A stretch of 64,000 nt of DNA from Trigonopsis variabilis (lineage: Eukaryota > Ascomycota > Trigonopsidomycetes > Trigonopsidales > Trigonopsidaceae), in assembly GCA_003707065.3 (NCBI GenBank), contig PPXM03000013.1, forward strand, positions 101,357-165,356. The letters run 5' to 3'. This document shows positions 10,168-18,840 of the stretch, piece by piece (position 1 is the first letter of the stretch; each line of letters begins with the position of its first letter). The notes beneath the pieces are model-generated. The model ran no database searches, was not told the origin of the DNA, and saw only the letters and a program-made list of their open reading frames with translations. The position numbers and the translations under genes are program-made.

Positions 10168-10683
10168 GGTGGAAGCAGAGCACTAGCGACTCCTCAATAT
10201 ATATATGGAGGGTGACCACTGCTTTCCCTAATTCGATCACACCTCACTTGCTACTTTAATCTTTTCTATCTTGTATCATTCTCTTAATCAGTGGCTCTAC
10301 TTGTTTCGAGAGCGGCGGGGCATCGCCGCGGCGAACAGTACCCGAGCGCCATCGCAATCAGATCTAATCTTCGCTGACACCAGCCATCTAATCTAAGTTT
10401 GTCTCTGAACTTATCTCAGGCACAAGAGATAAGGCTTCTTTATCGGCATGACCTATCAATTGACGTGAAAAGTTACACGGGCGTTACTGACATTAGTCAA
10501 TAACGGGATTCTTGTCGCCGCGGCGCGGCATGCCGTCTACCGGCCGCCATCGATCTTTAATCGATGAGTCCTAAAACTTTGGCAAAAGGTGCACATATCG
10601 GACGATAGATAATGGAAAAGATAGACGTTTAATTATATATAGTGTTACCGTGTTTGCTTGCTCAACTAACATTCTTGAATACC
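10168..10683. promoter_or_regulatory. Divergent formamidase / DUR3 promoter with GATAAG pair and two CCG-CGG palindromes
   Basis: Contains GATAAG elements facing each other at 10410-10415 and 10428-10433. It also holds two copies of TCGCCGCGGCG, at 10323-10333 (a perfect 12-bp palindrome when extended to 10334) and 10515-10525, 192 bp apart. CCG/CGG inverted triplets are the typical target of Zn2Cys6 dimers, and the UAS-GABA element of budding yeast is similarly CCG/CGG-rich. A cluster regulator site is therefore a reasonable inference. Confidence 0.5.
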
Positions 10684-12705
10684 ATGGTCGAAGCTATTCT
10701 TAATCAAGGATACGGATATGGTATAATTCTCGGGCTGGGGTTTGCGTTTGCCCTGCTGATGATCACTGTTACCTATGTTTTAAAACGATATGTGGGCGAG
10801 ATCCAAGACTCTGAGCATTTTTCTACTGCTTCACGATCCGTAAAGACTGGGCTAGTAGCTTCAGCTGTCACGTCGTCCTGGACATGGCCAGGTACTTTAC
10901 TTACATCTTCCGGCATGGCCTACTCATATGGCGCCATGGGAGCCTATGCCTATGCTAGTGCCTTTACTATTCAGATTACTTTCTTTGCGATCATTGCTCT
11001 GCAGATCAAGCGGGTTGCGCCCGGTGCTCATACCGTCGTTGAGATTATTAGGGCCCGCTATGGCGCCGTCGGCCATCTTGTCTTCCTTTTCTATGCTCTG
11101 GGAGCCAATATCATCATTTCTGCTATGCTTCTGCTTGGAGGTTCTCAAGCCATCTCAAGTGTCACTGGGGTCCATGTTGTTGCCTGTGGATTTCTGCTCC
11201 CTCTTGGTGTCATTCTTTATACTTTAACTGGTGGACTCAAGGCTACTTTCCTCACTGACTGGATCCACACTGTCATCGTGTACATTGTCATTTTGGTTAC
11301 CATGTTTGTCTGTTACACGTCTTCAAAACACATTGGCAGCATCGATCGAATGTATGATTTGTTGACTGAGGTCGGAAAGACTCATCCTTCTGCAGGTTAT
11401 CAAGGAAGCTACTTGACATTCGGCAACACTGATGGTATCTACAATTTGTGGAATATAGTTATCGGTGGCTTTGTCACTGTGTTTTCCGACCCAAGTTATG
11501 GACAGAAAGCCATTGCTGCACAGCCTGTTGCTGCCATGAAAGGCTATTTCCTCGGTGGTGTCTGTTGGATGGTTATCCCATGGGCAATGGGCAGTGCTGC
11601 TGCATTATCATGTCTTGCTATGACCAACAATCCCATTTCTGTGTCTTATCCCAACCTTTTAAGTTCTAAAGATGTCGCAGAAGGCCTACCGTTGCTTTAC
11701 GGCATGTACAACCTCATGGGCGCTAAAGGTGCCAACTGCGGTGTCTTGATTTTGTTCATGGCTGCTACTAGTGCCACTAGTGCCGAGCTTATTGCCTTTT
11801 CTTCTGTTATGACCTACGATGTTTATCGGACTTACTTCCGACCGAATGCTTCTGGAAAGGAACTCGTCAAGGTTACTCATCTCTTTGTAATGTTCTTTGG
11901 TGTTTGCATGGGAGCAGTTGCTGTCCTTTTCAACTATATTGGCATCACGATTTCATGGATTCTTAATTTCCTTGGAGTTGTTCTTGGGCCCTCTGTGTTT
12001 GCAATTACTCTTGCTCTTTTCTGGGGCAAGTTCAGTAAGAAGGCTTTGATTATTGGATCACCTCTTGGATCGGTGTCTGGTATTCTTTGCTGGGTGGGTT
12101 CCGCATACGTCTTTTCCGATCACGTCGTCAACAAAAATACTCTGAATGTGCCAAAGGCCGACTTGATTGGCAATCTCGTTTCCTTGTTTTCATCTCTCAT
12201 TTACTTTGTTATCTTTTCTTTTATCTGGCCCGATACTTACAACTTTGATGAGCTCGACGGTAATTTCATCGTCGGAGATGACGCTACTAGAAAGGAGGCT
12301 GAGGAAATGGAAGTTGATCCCAACGAACGCGAAAAGCTAAAGAAAGCTCTAAAGCTTACCCAAATTGTTGCCTGGTTTATCTTCTTTGCCATTATCATTC
12401 TGTTGCCTTTGCCCATGTACGGCACCAACTATATTTTCTCAAAGCCGTTCTTCCGCGGCTGGATAATTGTCCTATTCATCTGGCTTATAATTGCTGCTAT
12501 ATTTATTACGTTCTATCCACTTTGGGAAGGTCGAGACACTTTGATCTATCTCGCGAAACTGGCCCTTGGAAAGACAAAAGAGAGAAAAGCTCCTGTCATG
12601 CTGTGTGATTCCACTGATCCCGAGAGGCGCTCCGACTATTCACTAGAAAGAGAGAAGAGCGGTGTGGTTTCTGGAGAAAAGTCTCTAGCTGATGATACAT
12701 CATAG
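10684..12705 (+). CDS. DUR3: Urea active transporter (sodium:solute symporter family)
   Basis: Plasma-membrane high-affinity urea (and polyamine) symporter of the SSS family. It is intronless, 673 residues, in the family range of 660-740. The ATG in ACCATGG context is chosen over the open frame that extends 14 codons upstream. The N-terminus begins with a membrane helix; the block SRSVKTGLVASAVTSSWTWPGTLL is split here as the DUR3 hallmark SAVTSSWTW followed by GMAYSYGAMGAYAYA. About 15 hydrophobic segments follow. A hydrophilic loop rich in Glu/Lys lies near residues 530-560, and the C-terminal tail is charged. It is divergent from the formamidase and close to the regulator. In the cluster it would bring in urea, or recapture urea released by ureide breakdown. 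No urea amidolyase or urease gene is in the window. Confidence 0.93.
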   Translation: MVEAILNQGYGYGIILGLGFAFALLMITVTYVLKRYVGEIQDSEHFSTASRSVKTGLVASAVTSSWTWPGTLLTSSGMAYSYGAMGAYAYASAFTIQITFFAIIALQIKRVAPGAHTVVEIIRARYGAVGHLVFLFYALGANIIISAMLLLGGSQAISSVTGVHVVACGFLLPLGVILYTLTGGLKATFLTDWIHTVIVYIVILVTMFVCYTSSKHIGSIDRMYDLLTEVGKTHPSAGYQGSYLTFGNTDGIYNLWNIVIGGFVTVFSDPSYGQKAIAAQPVAAMKGYFLGGVCWMVIPWAMGSAAALSCLAMTNNPISVSYPNLLSSKDVAEGLPLLYGMYNLMGAKGANCGVLILFMAATSATSAELIAFSSVMTYDVYRTYFRPNASGKELVKVTHLFVMFFGVCMGAVAVLFNYIGITISWILNFLGVVLGPSVFAITLALFWGKFSKKALIIGSPLGSVSGILCWVGSAYVFSDHVVNKNTLNVPKADLIGNLVSLFSSLIYFVIFSFIWPDTYNFDELDGNFIVGDDATRKEAEEMEVDPNEREKLKKALKLTQIVAWFIFFAIIILLPLPMYGTNYIFSKPFFRGWIIVLFIWLIIAAIFITFYPLWEGRDTLIYLAKLALGKTKERKAPVMLCDSTDPERRSDYSLEREKSGVVSGEKSLADDTS

Positions 12706-13183
12706 AATTATAGACTCTTTATACTGCTTTTTTGGTTTATTGTTGTGTACTTACCACTCTTTAGATGTACCAATAGAATAATCTTACGAATGTACCACTA
12801 TAACTGTCGGTAGCTGTTCTCCCTCCAAGAGTAGGATCTCCAACGTCTAAAATTCATCAAGAAATGCCTTAGCGCGTGAGCTGACAGAGATCTGACTCGA
12901 TTGAGAAAGCTAATCCCCTTTCTACAAACGCCACGGCCAAAAATAGACACGAGTAGCACCGTCATAGTTCGCCGCACCATTAGAGCTGATAAGACGATCA
13001 CTGAAGGCCGAAAACAGAAGGCAGATCGTTAAAGTTTTTTCCTCGCACCCAGTTCTTCGGAGTCGTAATCCATTTGTGCCTGATCCGGGGACCGACGGTA
13101 ATAAAATTTTCGCCCAAGAAAAGAAAATGGATGGTGCGCTTGCTTGTTTATAAAGGCAAGCAAGAAAATAAATCTGAGAAAAG
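12706..13183 (+). promoter_or_regulatory. Promoter of the Dal81/TamA-like regulator
   Basis: 3' region of DUR3 followed by the regulator promoter. A GATAAG lies at 12988-12993 and a TATAAA at 13149-13154, 30 bp before the ATG. No gene is seen. Confidence 0.4.
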
Positions 13184-15112
13184 ATGAGTGGTCTACGACC
13201 GTTTAAAGACAGGCCGTGTGATGATTGTCGAAGACGAAAGTCGAAATGCGTGTTTCTAGAAGATGAGCCGAATTGTATGGCCTGTAAGAGCCGCGGTCAG
13301 GAGTGCACGTTTCTTGAAGATACAGGGCGGACGCGGAAGAAACGTCGCACCGGTTCGACGGGAGGAACGGTTAATTACTCGGGAGGCGAGACTGGAACAT
13401 CTAATGGGCAAGGGCAAGGAGCAAGGGGGGATTCAAAAGAGCCTCAGGCTGATCAGACCGTTGGAGACTACGCGGGTCTGGTTGGTCCCTCGCTTCTCAA
13501 GAAAACGTTGGGGTTGCAGAATAGTCGATGCTCTTTCCTGATAGGCCATTCTAGCTTCTTGGACTACTCTCTCATCTCTCGTGCTCACTTCAATTCTCGG
13601 GAAGAAGCCGAATCGGAACTCCCTCCTGGACTGAGACTCCGACGAGCCACGGATGACACGATTTTTCTAATGAGAGAAGATTCATCAATCGAATCTACTG
13701 ATGCGATTCGAAGAGATGTCGAAGCAATTGAAGAGATCGTGACGCCTTATGGAAACGACCTCGTTGACCTCTATTTTAGAATTGTCCACCCGTCTTATCC
13801 CATTCTACATCAGAAAGTGGTCCGAGAAAAATATGCTCGATCCTACCAAGAGTTCTCACCTCCTCTTTTGGCGGCAATATATTCCTTAGCTCTCAATTGG
13901 TGGTCATACGCCCCCCATCTCCGCCAAGATCGAAAGCCAAATTCAGAAGAGCTTGATAAGCTGGCACTGAAGTCCTTCTATAACATCTCTCGTCACCCAA
14001 AATTATCTTCGGTCCAAGCAGGTCTCTTGATTCTGCAAAAGCAATCCGCCCATGACGATATCGCCGTTCCACTACTGGCCCAGACTGTTGCTATAGCCCA
14101 ACAACTTGGGCTTCATTTGGATTGCCGAGAATGGAAGATTCCTCGGTGGGAACGAAAGCTACGTCGTCGTCTTGCTTGGGCATTGTGGATACAAGATAAA
14201 TGGCAATCTCTTGGAACCACTCTCCCTCCACATATAAGGCGAGACGACTGGTTGGTGACATATTTGACCGAAGAGGACTTCCCTGATAAGTCTCCCGATG
14301 TTGAGATGGAAGGCTCGAGTGATGTGGACAGTGGAAAAATCATTTTTCAGTACATGATATACCTGAGTGATGTTGTTGACGATATTATGAGTAATCTTTA
14401 CTCTCCTTCTGCTCTAAAGAAGGTCGTCGATACCATGCAGATTCTAGAGATTGCCAAACCGCTGCAAGCAAAGCTCCGATATTGGCAAAGCTCGTTGCCT
14501 GAATGTTGCAGGATGTCTAATCTCAAGAGTCGAAAGTTCTCCTCGAACGCATACTTATTTTTGGCTTATTTAGCTGCCGAGATAACCTTGCATGGGCGCA
14601 TTATCCACTCTCTAAATAACGCCCAAGTTTCTCGTGATTTGGTAATAGTCTGCAGAAATGCTGCCCGGGAGCGGTTAGTAGCAGCCATTGAGTTCGTGCG
14701 AGACCTCCGTCCCGAACATTTCCAAGCCTTTTGGCACTCGTCTGCTAGTTCTAATTTTGCTCTTATTGGTAGTTTTGCCGCCCTTCTCTTGGTCACTGCG
14801 ACTGATAATGGCGAGTCAGAGGCATTGTTATCGGATTACAAAAACTATAGATGGATGCTGCGCGTGTCATCTGTCGCTTCACAGCAAATGGCTGATGCTC
14901 TCAAAAGTGTGGAACTTATAGTAGGCTATTTACCATTTGTTCAAGATGGTGTTCTCGTTACTAGGACTTTGCGACCAGACAGTGATAGTGAATACTCTGA
15001 AGAGGAACAAGAAGGCGCTGTTGATGATGTCGAAGAGAGTTTTCTTGCTCGACTCGGGGAAAATGAATTGGAAGAGATGGCACTTCCGTTTTTCACAGAG
15101 AACTTGTCATAA
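13184..15112 (+). CDS. Zn2Cys6 transcription factor, Dal81/TamA-like; probable cluster regulator
   Basis: Nuclear activator, intronless, 642 residues. The N-terminal binuclear zinc cluster is Cys-x2-Cys-x6-Cys-x8-Cys-x2-Cys-x6-Cys (residues 12-37, core CDDCRRRKSKC), followed by a basic RKKRR nuclear-localisation stretch. The middle homology region (about 190-560) has the HPSYPILH...PLLAAIYSLALNWW segment and ends with FWHSSASSNFALIGSF, both features I associate with the TamA/Dal81 group that co-activates allantoin, urea and GABA genes. The C-terminus is acidic (DSDSEYSEEEQEGAVDD), a likely activation region. Position between DUR3 and a Dal5-type permease, plus CCG/CGG palindromes in the neighbouring promoter, make it the best candidate regulator of the nitrogen cluster. 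The subfamily assignment is from memory of motifs; the zinc-cluster class is certain. Confidence 0.85.
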   Translation: MSGLRPFKDRPCDDCRRRKSKCVFLEDEPNCMACKSRGQECTFLEDTGRTRKKRRTGSTGGTVNYSGGETGTSNGQGQGARGDSKEPQADQTVGDYAGLVGPSLLKKTLGLQNSRCSFLIGHSSFLDYSLISRAHFNSREEAESELPPGLRLRRATDDTIFLMREDSSIESTDAIRRDVEAIEEIVTPYGNDLVDLYFRIVHPSYPILHQKVVREKYARSYQEFSPPLLAAIYSLALNWWSYAPHLRQDRKPNSEELDKLALKSFYNISRHPKLSSVQAGLLILQKQSAHDDIAVPLLAQTVAIAQQLGLHLDCREWKIPRWERKLRRRLAWALWIQDKWQSLGTTLPPHIRRDDWLVTYLTEEDFPDKSPDVEMEGSSDVDSGKIIFQYMIYLSDVVDDIMSNLYSPSALKKVVDTMQILEIAKPLQAKLRYWQSSLPECCRMSNLKSRKFSSNAYLFLAYLAAEITLHGRIIHSLNNAQVSRDLVIVCRNAARERLVAAIEFVRDLRPEHFQAFWHSSASSNFALIGSFAALLLVTATDNGESEALLSDYKNYRWMLRVSSVASQQMADALKSVELIVGYLPFVQDGVLVTRTLRPDSDSEYSEEEQEGAVDDVEESFLARLGENELEEMALPFFTENLS

Positions 15113-15427
15113 GCTATACTCTTCCTGTGACTTATATTCTGCAAAAGTGATAATTGCATTTTTATATTACTACAAAAGCATGGTATTGAGTTGGGCATCT
15201 ATGTTTCATGAGCTTAAACTTTTTAGAGAACTTGAACCCTAATATTAGAATGTATACTTAGACAATTATGAAAGGCTGCCTATTTTGTACTTCTATTGAA
15301 AAGTGTTACGTTATGCTCAATTTTTGAAACAATTGGTCCAATGATCAAATCATCTATTCTATCTTTGTTCGATCGTCCAGTCTACTCGGCTAAATACTCA
15401 AAAGATTTAGTACCAACATAACAAAGT
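15113..15427. other. Convergent 3' intergenic region
   Basis: AT-rich spacer between the convergent regulator and permease genes. No gene or clear terminator structure is seen. Confidence 0.5.
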
Positions 15428-17011
15428 TCAAAGAGGATATATAAAGGCCTTGTTTTCCCAATCAGTAAGGTCAAGCATAGCAATATTGACTTTCTCTTTC
15501 GTTTCCAAGCCTTCATCGTCAACCGTGGTCACAATTCCGACGTTATAGTCTGGATTCAAGGCGAGAAATTCACGCCTCTGTTTGTTTCTTCGAGCGAGTA
15601 TAAAGCGGATAGTCAACAGAATGACGATATTTAAGAAGAAAGAGACGACTATCTGTACAATCCATGAAGGGTAATATCTGGGACTGTCCTTTGGATTCCA
15701 TAGTTGAGGTGAAATGATGTTGGCAACGCCATAGCCGATCATGAACAAAACATTTCGATAGAGCTTCTTGGTATATCCCGAGCAAGAAGATGTGGTCCAC
15801 CCTAGAGCGACGATATAGGTGACACCTTTGAAGCACCCTGCTAGAATCATCATGGCGAGAAAAGCATAGGTATGACCCCAGGGAATGGAAACCATTGCGA
15901 TTGAAGCGGCGAGCGTTGGAACCAGGAAAGCCGCCCCAATGTAGCCATTTTGGTTGGGGACATACTTAATGAGGAAAGAAGCAAGGATGAAAACAACGAT
16001 GTCAAAGCCTCCACCCGCTGCTGAGACCAGAGTAGATCCAAGGCTATCGACACCGATGTCCACATAGAGCTGGTTCTGCTGGTAGGTCAAGCTATTTGAA
16101 AGCATAAGAGTAAAGGCTTGAAAGAGAAAAAGCCAAGAGATTGGATCTTTGAGGCATTCAATTAGTTGGGCCTTTTTGAAGGTTTTCTGTTCAATAGAGC
16201 TCGAGGTAGACTCCTGAACGCGCTTGATGGTGAAGACCCTTTCGCGGATGCTCAGATAGCGGGCGTTGGCAGGGTTATCGGGGAAGAAAATGAAAACAAA
16301 GGCGAACAAGACTAGACTAATGCCTGCATTGATTGCCATGAATATTCTCCAAGGATAAATGGTTGTGTGGGTATACAAGAGACCATAGGCGATAAAACTG
16401 GAGACCACAGGAGCGGCCGCAGAGGAAGCCCAGAAAATCGGCTGGGCAGTCTCTCTTTCCTCGGCGGTCAAGAACATACCAAGAGTCATTTCCAATGCCG
16501 GAACGACCACTGCTTCCACCATACCCAGAACGAGACGAACAATCATCAGTCCAGCGTAATTGCGACAGGCAGCATGGCATCCTATCACGATAGCCCAGCA
16601 GAAGACTGTGAGAGCAATATATTTACCGAGAGGAAGCTTCTGCATAAGCCAATGACCGGGCCATTGGGCGGCCAAGTAGCCGGCATAGAAGATCGAGTTG
16701 AGGTTGTTGAAGTCAGATTTATTCATAGTTGTATCTTTATATAAACCCAGGACTGCAGTGTATCCAATGGTAGCCTTATCCATGAATAGCACTATATTGA
16801 TAAACATCACAAGCACCAGAATGATGGTGAAGTTCTTTCTTCGAAACTTCTTCTCTTCTTCCTCATTCAGCGGTTCGACATCTCCATATTGTTCCATAAA
16901 TTTGAATAGCTCATCGGCATCACGAACATTGACGACTTTGTCAACTTCTTCGACCGAGTCGGCGCTGTCGTAGGAAGACTGGACGATGATTTCTTCTTTC
17001 GACGAACTCAT
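15428..17011 (-). CDS. MFS permease, anion:cation symporter (Dal5/allantoate permease) family
   Basis: Plasma-membrane transporter for small organic anions (allantoate, ureidosuccinate, nicotinate and similar are known substrates in the family). It is intronless, 527 residues. A cytosolic acidic N-terminus of about 65 residues is followed by 12 predicted helices in two halves with a central loop near residues 250-290. Dal5-type signatures include the start of helix 1 with a conserved DKATIGY segment and LGMVEAVVVPALEMTLGMF in helix 4-5. The C-terminal motif FLALNPDYN followed by LDLTDWENKAFIYPL is typical of the Dal5 group. It sits convergent with the Dal81/TamA-like regulator and has a CTTATC site upstream, so allantoate- or ureide-type transport under nitrogen control is likely, though its specific substrate is not shown. 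Confidence 0.88.
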   Translation of the reverse strand: MSSSKEEIIVQSSYDSADSVEEVDKVVNVRDADELFKFMEQYGDVEPLNEEEEKKFRRKNFTIILVLVMFINIVLFMDKATIGYTAVLGLYKDTTMNKSDFNNLNSIFYAGYLAAQWPGHWLMQKLPLGKYIALTVFCWAIVIGCHAACRNYAGLMIVRLVLGMVEAVVVPALEMTLGMFLTAEERETAQPIFWASSAAAPVVSSFIAYGLLYTHTTIYPWRIFMAINAGISLVLFAFVFIFFPDNPANARYLSIRERVFTIKRVQESTSSSIEQKTFKKAQLIECLKDPISWLFLFQAFTLMLSNSLTYQQNQLYVDIGVDSLGSTLVSAAGGGFDIVVFILASFLIKYVPNQNGYIGAAFLVPTLAASIAMVSIPWGHTYAFLAMMILAGCFKGVTYIVALGWTTSSCSGYTKKLYRNVLFMIGYGVANIISPQLWNPKDSPRYYPSWIVQIVVSFFLNIVILLTIRFILARRNKQRREFLALNPDYNVGIVTTVDDEGLETKEKVNIAMLDLTDWENKAFIYPL

Positions 17012-17563
17012 CGGTACTTGCTCAGGATAGGCTCTTTGCTCAATCCAGGCGGAACTGTCTATTTAAGCTCATCTTGTTGAATACTCTTATCATTTTAAAG
17101 TCTTGGACTACTATTGTTAACGTGCTTGCTTTTTCTTTTTGCACAATTTCGCGGAGACTTGGTCGCTCGCCTTAGCGCGATGGACAGCGTCGGCCTCTTG
17201 CCTAATCAGGTAGGAAAACCAAGACTCGATTGAATAAATTCGACGGCTCAATGGCGGCCGTTTACTTGTTTTGGCTCCTGGCCCGCTCCTTCTTCTTGGC
17301 AATTACTCTTCTTGGAATAGTCCCCGGCATGTGGGCACCATCAGAGGCCTTAATTAAGGAACAGAGACCTCCTCTTGGACTGACAATGCAGAGCTCAGCT
17401 TGAAGATCTCGATCTAGATTGCGATTGTTTGCTTTTCCCGCCACTCATCGGAGTGGCAGACTAGGTTTCCCGAGACATTTGATGCCCAGAGTGCCATTGT
17501 CGGTCTGAATCTTACGGAATGGAATCAACCTGACGGCTTAATTCAAAATTTGCACAACACTAA
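17012..17563 (-). promoter_or_regulatory. Permease promoter
   Basis: CTTATC (GATAAG) at 17086-17091, 75 bp upstream of the permease ATG. The rest of the gap, towards the SDR stop, shows no gene. Confidence 0.35.
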
Positions 17564-18352
17564 TTATCTAAACCCTACAAAACGTCCACCATTTACGTCC
17601 AATATTTGACCAGTTACCCAGCGAGATTTTTCGGACGCCAAGAACGCTACAACGTCCGCGATGTCTTGAACGTCTCCCAGGCGAGTCGCAGCAGATGGGA
17701 AGGGTGGCAGTGTTGAAGGATCTTTGCCAGCCGTCGCATTAAAGAGGTCGGTGATCACTGGGCCGGGATTAACAGCATTGACTGTGATACCATAAGCTCG
17801 CCCAAACTCAGACGCCCATACTGGAGTCAAGGCATTGATGGCACCTTTAGTTGCACTGTAGACTGTAGAATTTATTTGGCCATTATTGGCCGCTCCTGAA
17901 GATAAATTGATTATTCGTCCCGACGAGCTTTTCTTTAGGGCTGGAAGGATCGCTTGAGTGAAAAAGACAAGACCTCGCACATTGATTCCAAACTGCAAGT
18001 CAAACGTCGTTTCTGTGACATCCTCCAGCGGACTAAAGATCGACGTTCCTGCATTGTTGACGAGAATATCGATAACAGGAGTCTGGAAGAACTCCGTCAC
18101 AATACTTAGCACCTTATCCCCTGAATCGGTCTGACTAACATCCGCCAAGACGGCTATTGCACGCCTTGTGTGGCCATCGCTGGATGTAAAACTATTGATC
18201 TCGGCCACCACAGCGTCAGCTTTGCCTTTTGAAGAAGCGTTAACGTAGGTGAACGCGACACGAGCACCATTTCGCCCTAGCTCTAGAGCAATGCCTTTTC
18301 CGATTCCTCGGGTGCCTCCGGTAATAAGCGCAATCTTTCCTTCAAGAGACAT
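17564..18352 (-). CDS. Short-chain dehydrogenase/reductase
   Basis: Classical SDR, 262 residues, intronless, with no signal or membrane segment, so cytosolic. It shows the nucleotide-binding TGGTRGIG at residues 11-18, NNAG near 98, a Ser near 150 and the catalytic YSATK, then PGPVITDLF and the C-terminal VTGQILDVNGG that is common in FabG-like enzymes. An NADPH preference is suggested by the TGGTRGIGKG loop with basic residues but is not proven. The substrate is unknown. It is divergent from a Zn2Cys6 regulator over a 488-bp gap that contains a TCGG-N6-CCGA site, so it may be one of that factor's targets. It marks the left end of the oxidoreductase-rich region. Confidence 0.9.
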   Translation of the reverse strand: MSLEGKIALITGGTRGIGKGIALELGRNGARVAFTYVNASSKGKADAVVAEINSFTSSDGHTRRAIAVLADVSQTDSGDKVLSIVTEFFQTPVIDILVNNAGTSIFSPLEDVTETTFDLQFGINVRGLVFFTQAILPALKKSSSGRIINLSSGAANNGQINSTVYSATKGAINALTPVWASEFGRAYGITVNAVNPGPVITDLFNATAGKDPSTLPPFPSAATRLGDVQDIADVVAFLASEKSRWVTGQILDVNGGRFVGFR

Positions 18353-18840
18353 CTGTCGTTTTTATCTTTTTAAAAGGTACGTGGGTGCTTTTGTTTCCTT
18401 CGCGCACTTGTAGTGTTCAAGAGCAATTCTTGATCGAGGAGAATTTTGTTTAAATGCCATTCACCTCATAGTATCATCCAGCTTCTCAATGTCGACTGCT
18501 TTCGCCGTGGGGAAGCTCTTCTCCTATCTCGGACTCGGCCGATACACTATCCCCGCCGTATATGGCCCTTGTGTTCCCTTTTCAGGCACAAGCCCGCCTG
18601 CTGGGGCTCTTGCACAAATGACGAATATTTCTTGAGCGCTGACTTATCGGACTATCTGAGAGCCAAGACTTTCATTGATTGTACTGGTAATATCACGCCT
18701 TCGACACAACTCGTGAGATTGCGACAGATGATAGTGAACCGTCTTCCTTTCTCACCCTACAACAGACTCATCGCCCAAACAAGACCAACTAGCGCCCTGA
18801 ATTAAATGGGACTGTTCGAGCAGTACTGAGGCCGACTGTC
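18353..18840. promoter_or_regulatory. Divergent SDR / Zn2Cys6 factor promoter with TCGG-N6-CCGA site
   Basis: The sequence TCGGACTCGGCCGA at 18529-18542 is an exact TCGG-N6-CCGA, the target format of Ppr1 and UaY zinc-cluster factors. It lies between a regulator and a likely target gene. An open frame across 18446-18805 has no recognisable domain and is taken as chance. Confidence 0.35.

Noticed and set aside
18446-18805. 119-codon plus-strand ORF
   Set aside because: Lies in a divergent promoter, has no family resemblance, and overlaps a likely regulatory site.
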